Positions 1 to 12,399 of a stretch of DNA of 64,000 bases are shown piece by piece (position 1 is the first letter of the stretch; the number at the start of each line of letters is the position of its first letter). The notes under the pieces are model-generated. The model did no database searches and was not told where the DNA came from. It saw only the letters and a program-made list of their open reading frames with translations. The stretch is taken from contig CM035361.1 in NCBI GenBank assembly GCA_020137815.1, forward strand, positions 3,265,021 through 3,329,020, read 5' to 3'. The stretch is from Hormiphora californensis. Taxonomy: Eukaryota; Ctenophora; Tentaculata; Cydippida; Pleurobrachiidae. Position numbers and translations under genes: made by a program.

Positions 1-719
1 CTACTCGTCTCCTAAGATGGTTTTTGGGTTTTCGTGCCAGGTTAGAAATACATGTATTTACATGTGTTTACTTTTTGCGCGCTCAGCGCACGTGCACACT
101 TCCGATCATCGTATCTTTTTTTTGGTCATACTAGACACCTATCCGGACCTACTGGTGAAGAAATTAGCTTGTTGAAAATCTGATCCCTAATGTGTGGAAT
201 CCCATACCTGGACTTCTTAGGAACTGTATCAGCTCATCATGATCTGCACTGTTTCCACTCTCTCCTGGCATGAAGCCAAGTAGCATGCAGGCTCACGCCT
301 AACTACAATTTGCCTTCATGCTGCGTACTTCAGTGCTTCACGCGTAGAGATGATGGCGTGAGGAACGTACGCGTACTGTTGGGTGTTATTTGCTGAGAGT
401 TCATGATGAGTTGGGGATATTTTTCTTCTTCTGGTTTTTTTAACACACTGTGTATAACGGTTTTTTTTTTTTAATAAATAACTCTATTAAAACAGTATAA
501 TATTAGTTTGATGCACAGATCTGTAGATAAACAATCAACTGTTATATATCGGGTTGATTCTGTAATTTCCAGAGTCCAGACAAAATTTTCTTATCACAAG
601 CTCGTCGAAAGATTACCTGTGATCACTATGCTTCATCAAAACTCAGAAGTTCAACTACCATTCCCAAAATAACAAGCACAACGTGTCCTCTCTGTCTCTC
701 TCGTGCTAAATCTAGCTCT

Positions 720-1020
720 ATATCGTGTCTGGATTCTCGCTTCTATCTCTATCTTCGATCTCGCGCTATACTAGATCTATGATCTACTCTCTCGTCTCTT
801 CTAGAGCGACTCTCCATCTCTCTTCGCGCGAGCGATTGAATTGCGGATCTCTCGCGCGCCTCGCTCCGATAGCTCTCTCTCGCTACCGCTATCTTTTATC
901 TCTCTTCTCTCTCTCTCTCCTCTGCTCCCCTCTACTCTCTCCTCTCTCTCTCTGATCTTCGCTCCGATACTCTCTCTCTCTCCTAATCTCTCGTCTCTCT
1001 CTCCCTCTCCTCTCGCTCCT
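720..1020. repeat. CT-rich low-complexity tract
   Basis: A tract of irregular TCTCTC and TCGCGC text. It keeps several overlapping reading frames open by composition only, with Ser/Leu-rich or Arg/Glu-rich translations. It lies just downstream, in minus-strand sense, of the CAP-domain exon and is most simply intronic or intergenic. Confidence 0.75.
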
Positions 1021-1052
1021 TTTACCCAATCTGTCAGAGTTAGCTCACTGAC

Positions 1053-1300
1053 AGGAATAAAGTTACACAGATTAAACCAGTCTTTAATAGCTGTGAACAG
1101 GAACTTTTCCTCCTCCAAACTATCCGCATTTCCTGCCAAATTCTCCCCAAACACACCCCTGTTATAATAGGCACTGTGGATCAGATCCGATTTCTTGGAG
1201 ATTGATTTTGCCCAAGGTTCCGCTGAGAAAGTGGCTGTATCACTCCCGTAGCAGATTGGGGATTGGCCGTGGATGGTCCGATATCGGTTGTGCTCCTGCA
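1053..1300 (-). CDS. CAP-domain (GLIPR2/GAPR-1-like) exon, partial gene
   Basis: A single exon of a CAP superfamily protein (SCP/PR-1/GAPR-1 type). The minus-strand reading gives HNRYRTIHGQSP, matching the first CAP helix (HNxYRxxHG). It continues with WAKSISKKSDLIHS, carrying the conserved tryptophan and HS, then FGENLAG, matching the GENLA CAP signature, then IKDWFNLCNF, matching the following W helix. The order and spacing match the first two thirds of a GAPR-1-like domain. A donor (CCT then GTCAGTGAG) ends the exon near 1,053, so the C-terminal part with the second conserved His/Glu should lie in another exon, which I could not find at lower coordinates. The 5' border is uncertain because the frame stays open up to about 1,466. 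CAP proteins are secreted or membrane-associated lipid-binding proteins; this fragment does not show which. It could be an old gene fragment. Confidence 0.6.
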
Positions 1301-1466
1301 TAATTAGGCGAGTGGGCCTTCCCAAGGTTCGGGTTGTAGCGGAGCATTCTTCGCGGGATAATCCTGAGGAGGAACTATGGGTTACAATTGTCAACATATA
1401 ATAGAGGTGACACTTTCCTGAAGCTATAATAGAATTTACAAAACCTACCTGTGTGGAAAATTGCAA

Positions 1467-1743
1467 GTAGTATGATGGTAAGATATGACGTCATAATGGT
1501 TGTTCAAATCACATTCTGGGCTTGAGAATAATGCTAAGGATAAATGATAATCACATTGTGGTTCGTACGGGAAGCCGGAAGGAAAGCAGTTATAAAAACC
1601 GAAAAACTGAAAAGCTTTAAACGTTTAAAGTGTTGGTACCAACTAATATTGTTGGAACTGAAAAATTAACGGCTACGTTGACCTGTCCTAAGCTTTTTTG
1701 ACTAACAACCTTTGTCTGAGACGTCTGTCTGAGAGTCTGAAAA
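1467..1743. other. Stretch without recognised gene
   Basis: AT-rich, no convincing coding exon or repeat boundary. Earlier exons of the CAP-domain gene would lie in this direction, but none is recognisable. Confidence 0.5.
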
Positions 1744-1972
1744 TAATGATAATAATAATAGTAACAGTTTATATCCCGCACTGACACAGTTTATATACAG
1801 ACAACTCGTTTTCCTTAATTTGAAAGGGACTGCAGTAGACTGCCTGCTCCTAGCACGGTTCTCTGATAACGGTGAGTTAGTGGGGAACTATCCCACTTGG
1901 ATAACATTATTACGGATGAAGTAGCAGCCGTCAGGATCTTCTGATCGTATCCTCTTCAAAGTGGACCTTAGA
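1744..1972 (-). mobile_element. LINE/SINE 3' end with (ATT)n tail
   Basis: The plus strand starts with an AAT-type microsatellite followed by TTATATCCCGC. The same order (AAT repeat, then TTATATCCCGC) occurs at about 15,776, where the ORF1+ORF2 LINE ends. Read on the minus strand this is a 3' end with a trinucleotide tail, as L2/CR1-type LINEs and their SINEs have. No coding sequence was recognised. Confidence 0.5.
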
Positions 1973-2097
1973 TTATTATTATTATTATTAAATCTAAAAT
2001 GTATACATTGGATAAAATACAACATATACTGCCCCTTTTTGTGGGCTAAATTGATAGTCATAAGGTTCCTTTTGAAGTCTCTTTAGAGTACAAATTA
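1973..2097 (-). mobile_element. 3' UTR and tail of an ORF1-only LINE, cut off by the pogo element
   Basis: The plus strand reads ATT repeat, AAATCT, then CCCCTTTTTGTGGGC. The same order is found at 14,670-14,755 downstream of the ORF1-only LINE. The distance to the stop codon, summed over both sides of the pogo element (1,990-2,097 plus 14,357-14,370), is about 120 bp, close to the roughly 130 bp in the second copy. The LINE body continues at 14,359 on the far side. Confidence 0.7.
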
Positions 2098-2116
2098 GGG
2101 GAGACTTGACCCATAT

Positions 2117-3974
2117 GGTCAGTTTAAAGTACGTCTGTACACTTTTCGGGGTGCCTCAGTCATAATTTTATGACTGCTATTACTAAAATCAATGCCCAGC
2201 GACATGTGGAGCAATTGAGACATCCAAATTTGGGTATTATAACCCAAATACTATGCTTAATAGTTTCAACCGATCAAATACTTCATGGTCCAACCGATGT
2301 GGAGCCTATGACGAGGAGAAACCAGGCTTTAATGAAATCTCCATAGAGAAATAATCATAAATTATTTTTCATATTTTTTTAACCAAATCCATTAGCAATC
2401 AATCAAGGAATCCACACACCCCCGGTTGGGCCGGTTTTGACGCCCAACCTATGTGGAGCAATCATGAAAAGAGTGACTGATTTTCGAAGTTCTATTTAGC
2501 TAAAATAATGAGCAAATTTTTACGACCTTACGACGGGAATATATTCGAAAACATTCAACTTATTGAACTTAGTAGCGTTTTTAAGTTTTACGAGCCCAAC
2601 CAGAGTGGAGCAAATTTTTAAGTGAGTAATAGGGAAAATAAAATCACAAAATTGATTTTTACTGCCATTGTTTCAAATTTATAGTCACCAGATATCATAT
2701 AAACTGTTGTACTTGCTATTTACTAACTATAAAAATGATTTCCATTCAAAAATGGATGGCCCAACCGAGTGGATCCTTAGTTTTAAGTAAGGAGTTTCGA
2801 AATTGTTAAATTAAATAATATTGAAGCATATTAACGAATATTTTATCATTATTTCATCGAAGGGTATAGCAATAAACAATTTGAACTAGTAAACAATGCG
2901 AAATATCCAGCCCAACCGTGTGGAGCACTGAAAAATAGCCTATGAGGGGCCTGTAAGTTTATTTAGATTAATCCTACCCATTATTGCCCTATAGCTCCTC
3001 ATGGTTGGGCACAGATATATCAAGAGGCTCCACATGGTTGAGATATTGTCTAACAAGCCAATAAATGGCCTAAAATTGATTAAATCTCGATTTGTATCGT
3101 GGTTCAATCATTTAAAGTTCATTTCCAATACAGAGTGCTGCATGCATGGCGCTCAATAAGTGTTAGATCCACACTGGTTGGGCCGATTTTCAGGTTTTAA
3201 TTATTTTATAAGTGCACATAATTGGTTATAAGAGCAACCCATAATGAATTCAGGGAATTAAACTCAATGTCCAACCGTGTGGAGTGTTTTGAATCGTTTA
3301 AAACCACTTTGCTCCACACAGTTGGGCCGAATAACACTTCAGCATGCTCCACAAGGTGGAAACATACATCATCTCCGATATTATTGACACAGAATGATAC
3401 TATTTTACATTATAGTGGAATTTTAACCAAGTATTAAAAGAATTTAGTAGTTAATAAATCTTTAGATTTTAGTCCACCTTTTTCAAAAGCCAGCTCCACA
3501 TCGGTTGGGCAGTTTTGAGTATAAAATTCAAGTCTAAAAAATCAAAAATTGCATAGAGTTAACTCTTGTGAAAATCGCATGATTCTATCGGAACGTTACA
3601 CCCCGGTTGGGCCAGCTTGAAGCCAAAAATTTGGTCAAAATTGCCCAGCTCCACATTAGTTGGGCCTCCATTTCGGAAAAAAAGTGTCAGAAAATATTCG
3701 TCTTATTAACTAGATGCTTCAATAAAAAAACCAGAATTTTAGAAATTAAAATGTGGCCACTACAGCCCTGCTCCACAAAAAATGTGCTCCACAAAAGTTT
3801 GCACTAGTATCTCCGGCTCCACAACAGATATTGACTTCGTTCCTTCAGATAATGATCATTTATTAACTTTCTGACCAGATAAAGTATTGAGAATTCTCTA
3901 CACAATTAGTTATCATATCAACAAGCCTGTTTGTAAAATTTTGCTAATTTGTACAGACGTACTTTAAACTGACC
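2117..3974. mobile_element. Element A: non-autonomous DNA element with dispersed inverted 17-bp motifs
   Basis: An 1,858-bp insertion with perfect inverted ends of about 24 bp beginning GGTCAGTTTAAAG, flanked by ATAT on each side (2,113-2,116 and 3,975-3,978). Without it the pogo left end reads straight from CCCATAT into GGAACACTTG, which resembles the intact right end. No long ORF. It contains about a dozen copies of GCCCAACCGTGTGGAGC or its complement, allowing a few differences: forward near 2,193, 2,288, 2,442, 2,593, 2,759 and 2,910, and mostly reverse near 2,994, 3,027, 3,166, 3,311, 3,492 and 3,648, with half copies at 2,411, 3,344, 3,601 and 3,770. One copy at 3,269 is forward in the right half. 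The arrays are thus nearly mirror symmetric. Similar in size and design to element B. Confidence 0.8.
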
Positions 3975-3979
3975 ATATG

Positions 3980-4940
3980 GAACACTTGCCCAAATGGAAT
4001 TTTTCTCTTGGGAGCCCAATATACGATTTTCAAGATTACTTCACCCTGGAATGTGATACAAATAGGCTCAGTACCATTTCCAGCCCTTGTAACTACCCAT
4101 TGGACAGTCAATGAAATTTTTGGCGAACGAAAAAAACCAACAAAAAAAAACTAGAAATTTTGCCAGTCTGATACCATTTATTTTGTGCACCCATGTTTAC
4201 CGAACCAAAATCTATCGTACAGGAGTTGGACTTCAGACTTTGTTACAGCATATCTCGTCGATTTATTTTACATTAAACAGTTAACTTGGTAGGAAATCAC
4301 TAAAACCTGAAGATACCCAATTTTGGTCAAATGGCATACTTTTTTGTATCAATATGGAATATTCCATTTGACCAAAACTTACTATACCATTTTGGCAAAG
4401 TTTTACGTATTGCGCGTAATTTAATTAAGTTATCTGCTTTCCTGAGCCGCGCAGCACGGCAAGTCATTAATGAACCTTTTTTTAAATTTTCAAAATTTGG
4501 AAGTCATTTTGATCACGCTAGCCGGCAGAAAAAAGAATTTCTGTACTACCCTGGTGGGTCGTGTTATTTATTTCCGTACTACTCTTTCTGATCCTGCGGT
4601 GTTGGGTTGTTGTTTCCGTACAACTCTGGCTGCTCCTGTTCTATAGTTAATGATACCATATTTCTTATTGCTACTATCCCGGATGTTCGGTGAGCTATCC
4701 CGCTTGTCATCCGGAAATCCAGTTTTGTTTATGTGCGGGAGAGAGATAGTGACGATAGCTAACACAACACTTGCCCTGCGTGCTTTTATTATTATTTGTA
4801 GATTCGTTGTTCCGGTTGTTCTGCTCTTTTTTGCATACCACTTCAAGCTGAACATATTTTGATTGGTTAATTGATTTATTGATTGATTGATCGGTGTGTT
4901 AATTCTGCAATTAACGTCTTCTATATATTAGAATCTGCTA
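3980..4940 (+). other. Left internal region of the pogo element, no recognised gene
   Basis: AT-rich, with subterminal words such as CCCAAATGGAAT (3,989), TTGGTCAAATGGCATA (4,323) and ATTCCATTTGACCAAAA (4,362). These resemble words near the right end (14,045-14,130) and may be transposase-binding sites. Short ORFs here show no known domain. Confidence 0.45.
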
Positions 4941-4941
4941 G

Positions 4942-5157
4942 ATGCCGCGAACAACTCGCCCCTGTAACCACTGGATGTGTGGAAGGTGTAAGCTAGTTAA
5001 CCGGGGGTCAGGGATCAAGTGTACTCGTTGTGGGGAGCTGAAGAAAAATGGCACGAGTTTGGAAAAGAGAGCAGGAGATTGGTTGTGTAGTTGTGGGGAG
5101 AACAACTTCCGTTGGAGGATAAACTGCTATCGATGCGACCTTCCAAAACCCCATTAG
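4942..5157 (+). CDS. Small protein with two RanBP2-type zinc fingers, in the pogo element
   Basis: A 71-residue ORF from ATG to TAG. It contains two RanBP2-type zinc-finger units: WMCGRCKLVN followed by CTRC (residues about 11-31), and GDWLCSCGENNF followed by CYRC (about 46-66). Each has the family pattern W-x-C-x(1-2)-C, a central Asn, then C-x2-C; the second is close to the single-stranded-RNA-binding fingers of ZRANB2/FUS-type proteins. Such fingers bind RNA or ubiquitin in known proteins; which applies here is not visible. It lies upstream of the transposase on the same strand, inside the transposon and separated from it by a foldback insertion. It could be an accessory protein or a 5' exon; no convincing donor was found. 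ATG context (GCTAGATGCCG) is unremarkable. Confidence 0.7.
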   Translation: MPRTTRPCNHWMCGRCKLVNRGSGIKCTRCGELKKNGTSLEKRAGDWLCSCGENNFRWRINCYRCDLPKPH

Positions 5158-5221
5158 ACAATAATTCCTCCCTACTGCAGTCGTAATTCCATCACAGTTT
5201 ATTACACCCGTCATCCATCTA

Positions 5222-6164
5222 GTAGAGTCGATAAGAACACTCACCTCCTCCGATTTCAGTAAAACTTCTCACATGCTAAAATATGATAATGGAGGTACAA
5301 ATACCGCTTATTTTAGGTCCAAAAAGTTTTTGGTTCGTTAATTATCGCTAATTGAAAAACGCCAAAAATGGGCTAAAATGGCCCTTAAGGTGGATTTGAA
5401 ATTTTGGAGTTGGAACTCCAGACTTCGTACAGGTGTCCGCTAGGATGCCAATATGCACCACAGGCGGGCTCAGGCCTAAATTCGTCCGAATTTTTGCGTA
5501 AGACCGGATGGCGTAAATCTTGGTCACGTGACCTCGGCTAACTTCTGAACCGCTCAAGTAAGGGATGTTTATAACCTGCTTAATCGATGCAGAATATGAT
5601 GAAAATGACACGTTTTGACATCATTTTTCATCCCAGACGCACAGGAAAGACACAAATCGCCTTACAAAATTGACGCCATCTAGTCTCCCGCTCTTTTTTT
5701 GCAAAACTCTAACTTCTGAACCGTTGAAGTAAGGGAGGTTCATAGCCTGCTTAATCGATGCAGAAAGAAAAATAAATGAGAGGAAATGGCCTTATTTTTC
5801 ATCTCCGGCGTGCAGGAAAGGCACAAATAGCAAAAAACTGATTTTTTGCCCAAATCACGTGACCAAAATTCACGCCATCCGGCCTTACGCAAAAATTCGG
5901 ACGAATTTAGGCCTGAGCCCACCTGTGGTGCATATTGGCATCCTAGCGGACACCTGTACGAAGTCTGGAGTTCCAACTCCAAAATTTCAAATCCACCTTA
6001 AGGGCCATTTTAGCCCATTTTTGGCGTTTTTGAATTAGCGATAATTAACGAACCAAAAGTTTTTCGGACCTAAAATAAGCGGTATTTGTACCTCCATTAT
6101 CATATGTTAGCATGTGAGAAGTTTCACTGAAATCGGAGGAGGTGAGTGTTCTTATCGACTCTAC
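5222..6164. mobile_element. Foldback DNA element (about 320-bp inverted arms)
   Basis: Begins GTAGAGTCGATAAGAACAC and ends with its complement, flanked by TA on both sides (5,220-5,221; 6,165-6,166). The arms (5,222 to about 5,540, and about 5,850 to 6,164) are near-perfect inverted repeats. The centre holds two diverged direct copies of a roughly 125-bp block starting AACTTCTGAACCG (about 5,541 and 5,709). It has no coding capacity and is inserted between the zinc-finger ORF and the transposase. Confidence 0.85.
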
Positions 6165-6293
6165 TAATCTGTTTGTACTGCATTTTTAATCATTTTATTT
6201 CGGTTGAAGGTTGATTGTCTCAATGGTGTCCCTAACCTTACCCACTCCAATCTATTAAATGTAATCTCTACCTATCTCTCTCTCTAGCACTCC

Positions 6294-9200
6294 ATGGCAC
6301 CAGTTTATCGGTATAACAAACGTTCAAGAACAACATCCCGTCAGTCATGGTCTCCAAATAGTATGAAGTGCGCCATCGCCGCCATCCACAACGGGGCATA
6401 CGGGTATGATAGAGCGTCCAAGATTTATAATGTGCCGAAAGCCACGCTTTTTAGGAGGGCCAAAGGTACAAACAAGGTTGCCAGTGGAGTCCAAAAGGTT
6501 CTTGGTTCGGGGAGAACAGTGCTTACACGCGATATGGAGAAGAAATTAGCCGGCCATATATTAAAGATGGAGGAGATGCTATTCGGTTTGGGGATTCGTG
6601 ATGTCTGTCGGTTGGCGTACGAGTTAGCTGAACGAAACGGCCTGGCCCACAAATTTAATCGACGGACCAAAATGGCAGGGTACCATTGGTTTTATAGTTT
6701 TATGAGTAGGTTTCCTCATCTGTCGGTGAGAAAACCTGAATCTGTATCAGCTCAAAGGTCCCGATCTTTCAGTAAGAAGAATGTTGACGAATTTTTTCAT
6801 ACGTACAAGATACTTCTGGATAAGGTCAAGTTTCTGGTCGTTGCGAGGATTTTTCACAAATTTTCATTTAGATATTTTAATATGTTCCTATGATGACTGG
6901 TACTCATAATACCACTAGACCGGTGTACAATTGTTTACTCTAAATTTCTGTGAAAACTAGAACTCAATTGCTTGCTCTAAAGCAAAGTTATAGCCGTTTT
7001 AACACGTGCGGAGCAAAATTGTGCGGAGCCCCCTCTGGAGGTGATGTTTTCATCCTTTCTCCATGAAATTTTTGTATATGTTTAATCAAATTATTTCTAC
7101 ATATACTGTTTAAAAATGAAAAGTCGGGAACTCAAATTGTGCGGAGCACATCGATTTTTGTGGCAAATCTTACTCATTGGGGTTACTTACATTGACTTAA
7201 CATTTTATTTATAAACTATTTGATTCTAGAGACATTTTAGGAGCTCATGGAGTCATCAGCTGGATCAATAAGTTTACTCAAATTAGTGTGGAGCCGATTT
7301 TTCCATATAACCAAAATATAGTCGTTGGCCGATCTGTAGTAATACTTCCAAATAGAGTAATAAGTCAAAAAGTATTAGGGGTAGCTTCTTTAAATAAGTG
7401 AATTAATTTGGCAAAACGATAGTGGAGCAAGATTCTTGTATATTTCGAAGATACTAACTCAAAATATGTGGAGCAAATACTGATTTTTTGACAAAAACTG
7501 CTCCACATCGTTTGAGTTGCGGTTAAACCGGTTCTTGATTTAAAAAATTAGTTGTGCAGATAATTGGGTACCAACAACTTACCATTTCAACCAGAAAAAG
7601 TTACTCAATTTGTGTGGAGGAGCCCCTAAAGGAGCCGTATCTGTGTCCAGACAGTCACAAAATTCGCCCAAAACCTTATGGCATGCCCTGTTTCTGATTC
7701 TCAGAGAGGAAAATCATTGCTCCCCTAGTTTTGAGTAAAGCTATACTAATGCTTGGTTAAATTATAACTAATATTTGGTTAAATACTCAATTGGTTGTAG
7801 TATAACTCGATTTATCAAGGCCAAAGCAACTGATGGTATTCCATGGTTTTATGTGTAATTGCTCCACACAATTTGAGTCCCATGATTAGGCAATATTATT
7901 ACTGTAATATTATGGTCTGATGAACGTTATTTTGATGCAAATAAAACTTATTCTGTTATTATTCAAGGAGATAATTTATACTGCGAAAATGGAGGGGGAA
8001 ATCATGTTTTGCTCCACAAATTTTGAGTCATAAGATTAAATTACTGATAAAATAAGTACTGGTATGTTATTGTTGCCACTTAGCATACGTTTTTAGTTTG
8101 ATTGCTTGTGAATTGAACCCGCAAAGTATCGAAGTAAAAAATAATAATTTGGACCCATGAATATAACACCTGCTCCTCACAATATGAGCATATCAGGGTA
8201 CATTTTTTTAGCATGGATACTTATTTTTAACATTTAGGAAAGGAGTTCGATTAATTTTAGAATCTAAAATTATGTTTATCTTTCCTCAAATGGGCAATAA
8301 AAAAGCTTCCCCTTCAAGCAGCTCTGGCTCCGCAAATTATGAGCAAATCGTTACTCATCGGTAATCACGGTTTAGTTTCATAAATTATCTTAATATTTAA
8401 AAAGGTCCTACTGCTAAACTGATAAAACCTAAAAATCCAGAGAGCATTTAGCATCGTTGGGCTTGGGCTCCACATTATTTGAGTTTAAGTTCTAAAACGC
8501 ATGTAGTATACTAATTTAAACATATTTACATAAGTATACTAAATTTTATGTTGATTCAAGTACTCTAAGATGTCCTAATAAAGGTTTTAAAAATTTTGGT
8601 GGAAAATCCAACACCAACTTTTCCCAAAATCCTCGCAACGACCAGAAACTTGACCATAAGCATTCGTTTCCACCCCACCTCATTTTCAATATGGATGAAA
8701 AGGGTGTAAGTACGGTTCCAAACTGTCCTCCTAAGATTATAGGCATGAGGGGTAAGAAACAGGTGGGAACAATGACAAGTGCAGAACGGGGAGTTAACAC
8801 CACCGTTGTCGTATGTGGGAACGGGTCTGGAGAATTCATACCGCCGTATTTCATCTTCCCCCGTAAAAAGAAGAATCCAGAGTTCATGAAAAATGCTCCA
8901 CAAGGTTCTGACTATCACGCCGAGACCTCTGGTTGGATGACCTATGAGGGGTTTAATCAATGGTTGAAATTCTTTATCGCAAGAGTCGGATGTACGGTGG
9001 AGAGGAAATGTTTAGTTATCCTTGATGGCCACATAACACATGTGAACAGCATAGCGGCGATTGAATTAGCAAGAGATAATGGAGTGGAGCTCCTGAAATT
9101 TCCGCCACACTGTACACATAGAATGCAGCCCATGGACGTAACTGTGATGGGGCCTCTACAGACTGGATTTGCGAAACATTGTGCACTCTGGATGAGACAA

Positions 9201-11950
9201 AATCCTGGTTCCCAGATTAGTATTTACCAAATAGCTGAACTATTCGGGAAAGCTTTCGAGGGAACACGAATGACAGGAAATTTAGCGTCCGGATTTAAAA
9301 AGTGTGGCATATGGCCGGTAAAGGAGGACATATTTGAAGGACAGTATGTGACAGCCCATCAGAACCCCTCAACAAGTGCCTTACCCCTGGGCCCTGGGCA
9401 TCAGTCTGCCTCCGATCTCTCATCTGATGAAGGACATCCGGACACCAATTCCATTGACCCAGCAGACATAGTACCCCTTCCCACCATCACCTACAGTGGT
9501 GAAGGAAAACAACGGAGGAGAACCAACAGCAGTGCTGGTTCAGTGGTAATCACCAGTAGCCCGCACTTGAACAAGCTGAGACTAGAGGACGAGAACCGGA
9601 CCTTAAAAGAAGAGGTTAAAAGATTAAAAAGAGAACTGAAGGGTAGCAAGAAGACAATCCCCGATACCGACACGAGATCAGGAAAATCCTACAAGTGCAA
9701 GGCACGGGTGAGGAAACAACCACCTGCCGTGAACAGTAACACTGACGATGATCTCCCTCCTGTATCTCCAGTCCCACCAGGTAGGAAAAGAAAGTGTAAA
9801 TGATAACTGGGTGTGAAGATTTACAGTTTTAATTCAATTCCATTCCTTTTTCACAACTCACGCCCCCTCCAGGTACAAGCAAGGGCAAGGCACGGGCCAG
9901 AAAACAACCACCTGCCGTGAACAGTAACACTGACGATGATCTCCCTCCTGTATCTCCAGTCCGACCAGGTAGGAAAAGAAAGTGAAATGATAACTGGGTG
10001 TGAAGATTTACAGTTTTAGTTCAATTCCATTCCTTTTTCACAACTCACGCCCCCTCCAGGTACAAGCAAGGGCAAGGCACGGGCCAGAAAACAACCACCT
10101 GCCGTGAACAGTAACACTGACGATGATCTCCCTCCTGTATCTCCAGTCCGACCAGGTAGGAAAAGAAAGTGTAAATGATAACTAGGTGTGAAGATTTACA
10201 GTTTTAATTCAATTCCATTCCTTTTTCACAACTCACGCCCCCTCCAGGTACAAGCAAGGGCAAGGCACGGGCCAGAAAACAACCACCTGCCGTGAACAGT
10301 AACACTGACGATGATCTCCCTCCTGTATCTCCAGTCCCACCAGGTAGGAAAAGAAAGTGAACTGAAAACTGGGTGTGAAGATTTACAGTTTTAGGCCCCT
10401 GTCTACCCTAATTCTGTTCCATGCATTTTTTACAACTCACGCGCACGTCCCTTCCAGTTACCGGCAAGTGTAAGGTACAAGCCAGGAAAAAGCTAACTTA
10501 TCCCCCGAATCTCGACGATAATCTCCCTCCTGTATCCCCAGTCCCACCAGGTAGGAAAAGAAAGTGTAAATGATAACTAGGTGTGAAGATTTACAGTTTT
10601 AATTCAATTCCATTCCTTTTTCACAACTCACGCCCCCTCCAGGTACAAGCAAGTGCAAGGCACGGGCCAGAAAACAACCACCTGCCGTGAACAGTAACAC
10701 TGACGATGATCTCCCTCCTGTATCTCCAGTCCGACCAGGTAGGAAAAGAAAGTGAAATGATAACTGGGTGTGAAGATTTACAGTTTTAGTTCAATTCCAT
10801 TCCTTTTTCACAACTCACGCCCCCTCCAGGTACAAGCAAGGGCAAGGCACGGGCGAGGAAACAACCACCTGTCGTGAAAATTGACGATAATCTCCCTCCT
10901 GTATCCCCAGTCCCACCAGGTAGGAAAAGAAAGTGAAATGATAACTGGGTGTGAAGATTTACAGTTTTAGGCTCTAGATCCGGTTTAAGTTAACTGGGTG
11001 TGAAAATTTACAGATTTAATTCAATTCCATTCTTTTTTCACAACTCACACCCCCTCCAGGTACAAGCAAGGGCAAGGCACGGGCGAGGAAACAACCACCT
11101 GTCGTGAAAATTGACGATGATCTCCCTCCTGTATCTCCAGTCCCACCAGGTAGGAAAAGAAAGTGAAATGATAACTGGGTGTGAAGATTTACAGTTTTAG
11201 GCTCTAGATAGTAGATCCGGTTTAAGTTAGTTAGATCACACCCTGGTAAATGATAACTGGGTGTGAAGATTTACAGTTTTAATTCAATTCCATTCCTTTT
11301 TCACAACTCACACCCCCTCCAGGTACAAGCAAGGGCAAGGCACGGGCCAGAAAACAACCACCTGTCGTGAAAATTGACGATGATCTCCCTTCTGTATCTC
11401 CAGTCCCACCAGGTAGGAAAAGAAAGTGAAATGATAACTGGGTGTGAAGATTTACAGTTTTAGGCTCTAGATAGTAGATGGGGGGGGGGGGGGTTCCAAC
11501 CTATTTCTTGTATGTTTGTACAAAAATATACAAAAAAGTACAAAAAAATAAAAACAGTTTTATATGGTAATTTACCATTACTAGCGCACCCATTGGGTGC
11601 GCCTCAAGTAAGGGCTTTTTGATAACCTATCCGGCTTCGCCGGGTGGTTCTTTTCGCCCCTTTTACCGTCAAAAACATGGTTGCCATGGCAACTGAATTG
11701 GTAACTATGGGGACTGGCGTCTTAAAATTCATTCGAAAATATAAACAAACTTCGACTGGAAGTTCCAAAAATGTAAACAACAGCTTTGCAGCTTTGTGCA
11801 CACAAAGTATTTTATGAAGGAGCAGTCTGTCGCGTAGATACCGCCTAACGAACGACCACTTCGACGTTCATCTCCAAATTATAATAGAGACTAGAAAGCC
11901 CGTTGGTTGGACCCCGTTGATGTCTCTCTCTCCATCTCTCTCTCTTCCCC

Positions 11951-12031
<81 letters not shown>

Positions 12032-12310
12032 ACTCTCTAACTTCATCTCTTCATCATATCCGTGTCGGGCTGAAGAATATGGAGGTTGGTAGAGTGACAG
12101 GGATGGTGATGCTAGAAAGCCCGTTGGATGGACCCCGTTGATTGATTGAACTCCGTTGATATCTATCTTTCTCTATCTCTATTTTTCTCCATGTATCTCT
12201 CTATCTCGCTTTCCCTCTATCTCTCTATCTCTCTCGCTCTATTTAGCTCGCTGTCCCTCTATCTCTCTCGCTCCATCTCTCTCAGCTCCCTCTATCTCTC
12301 TTTGTCTCTA

Positions 12311-12399
<89 letters not shown>

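Noticed and set aside
2117-3974. Regularly spaced short repeats considered as a CRISPR-like array
   Set aside because: Copies are in both orientations, irregularly spaced by 30-170 bp and lie within a TIR element of a eukaryote.
5008-6893. ORFs on the minus strand across the foldback and transposase
   Set aside because: Shadow frames of the inverted arms and of the psq/CENP-B exon; no domains.
6824-8655. Considered as a large intron of the transposase gene
   Set aside because: 30-bp terminal inverted repeats, a 4-5 bp duplicated target and no GT/AG borders at the frame-restoring positions show it is an insertion.
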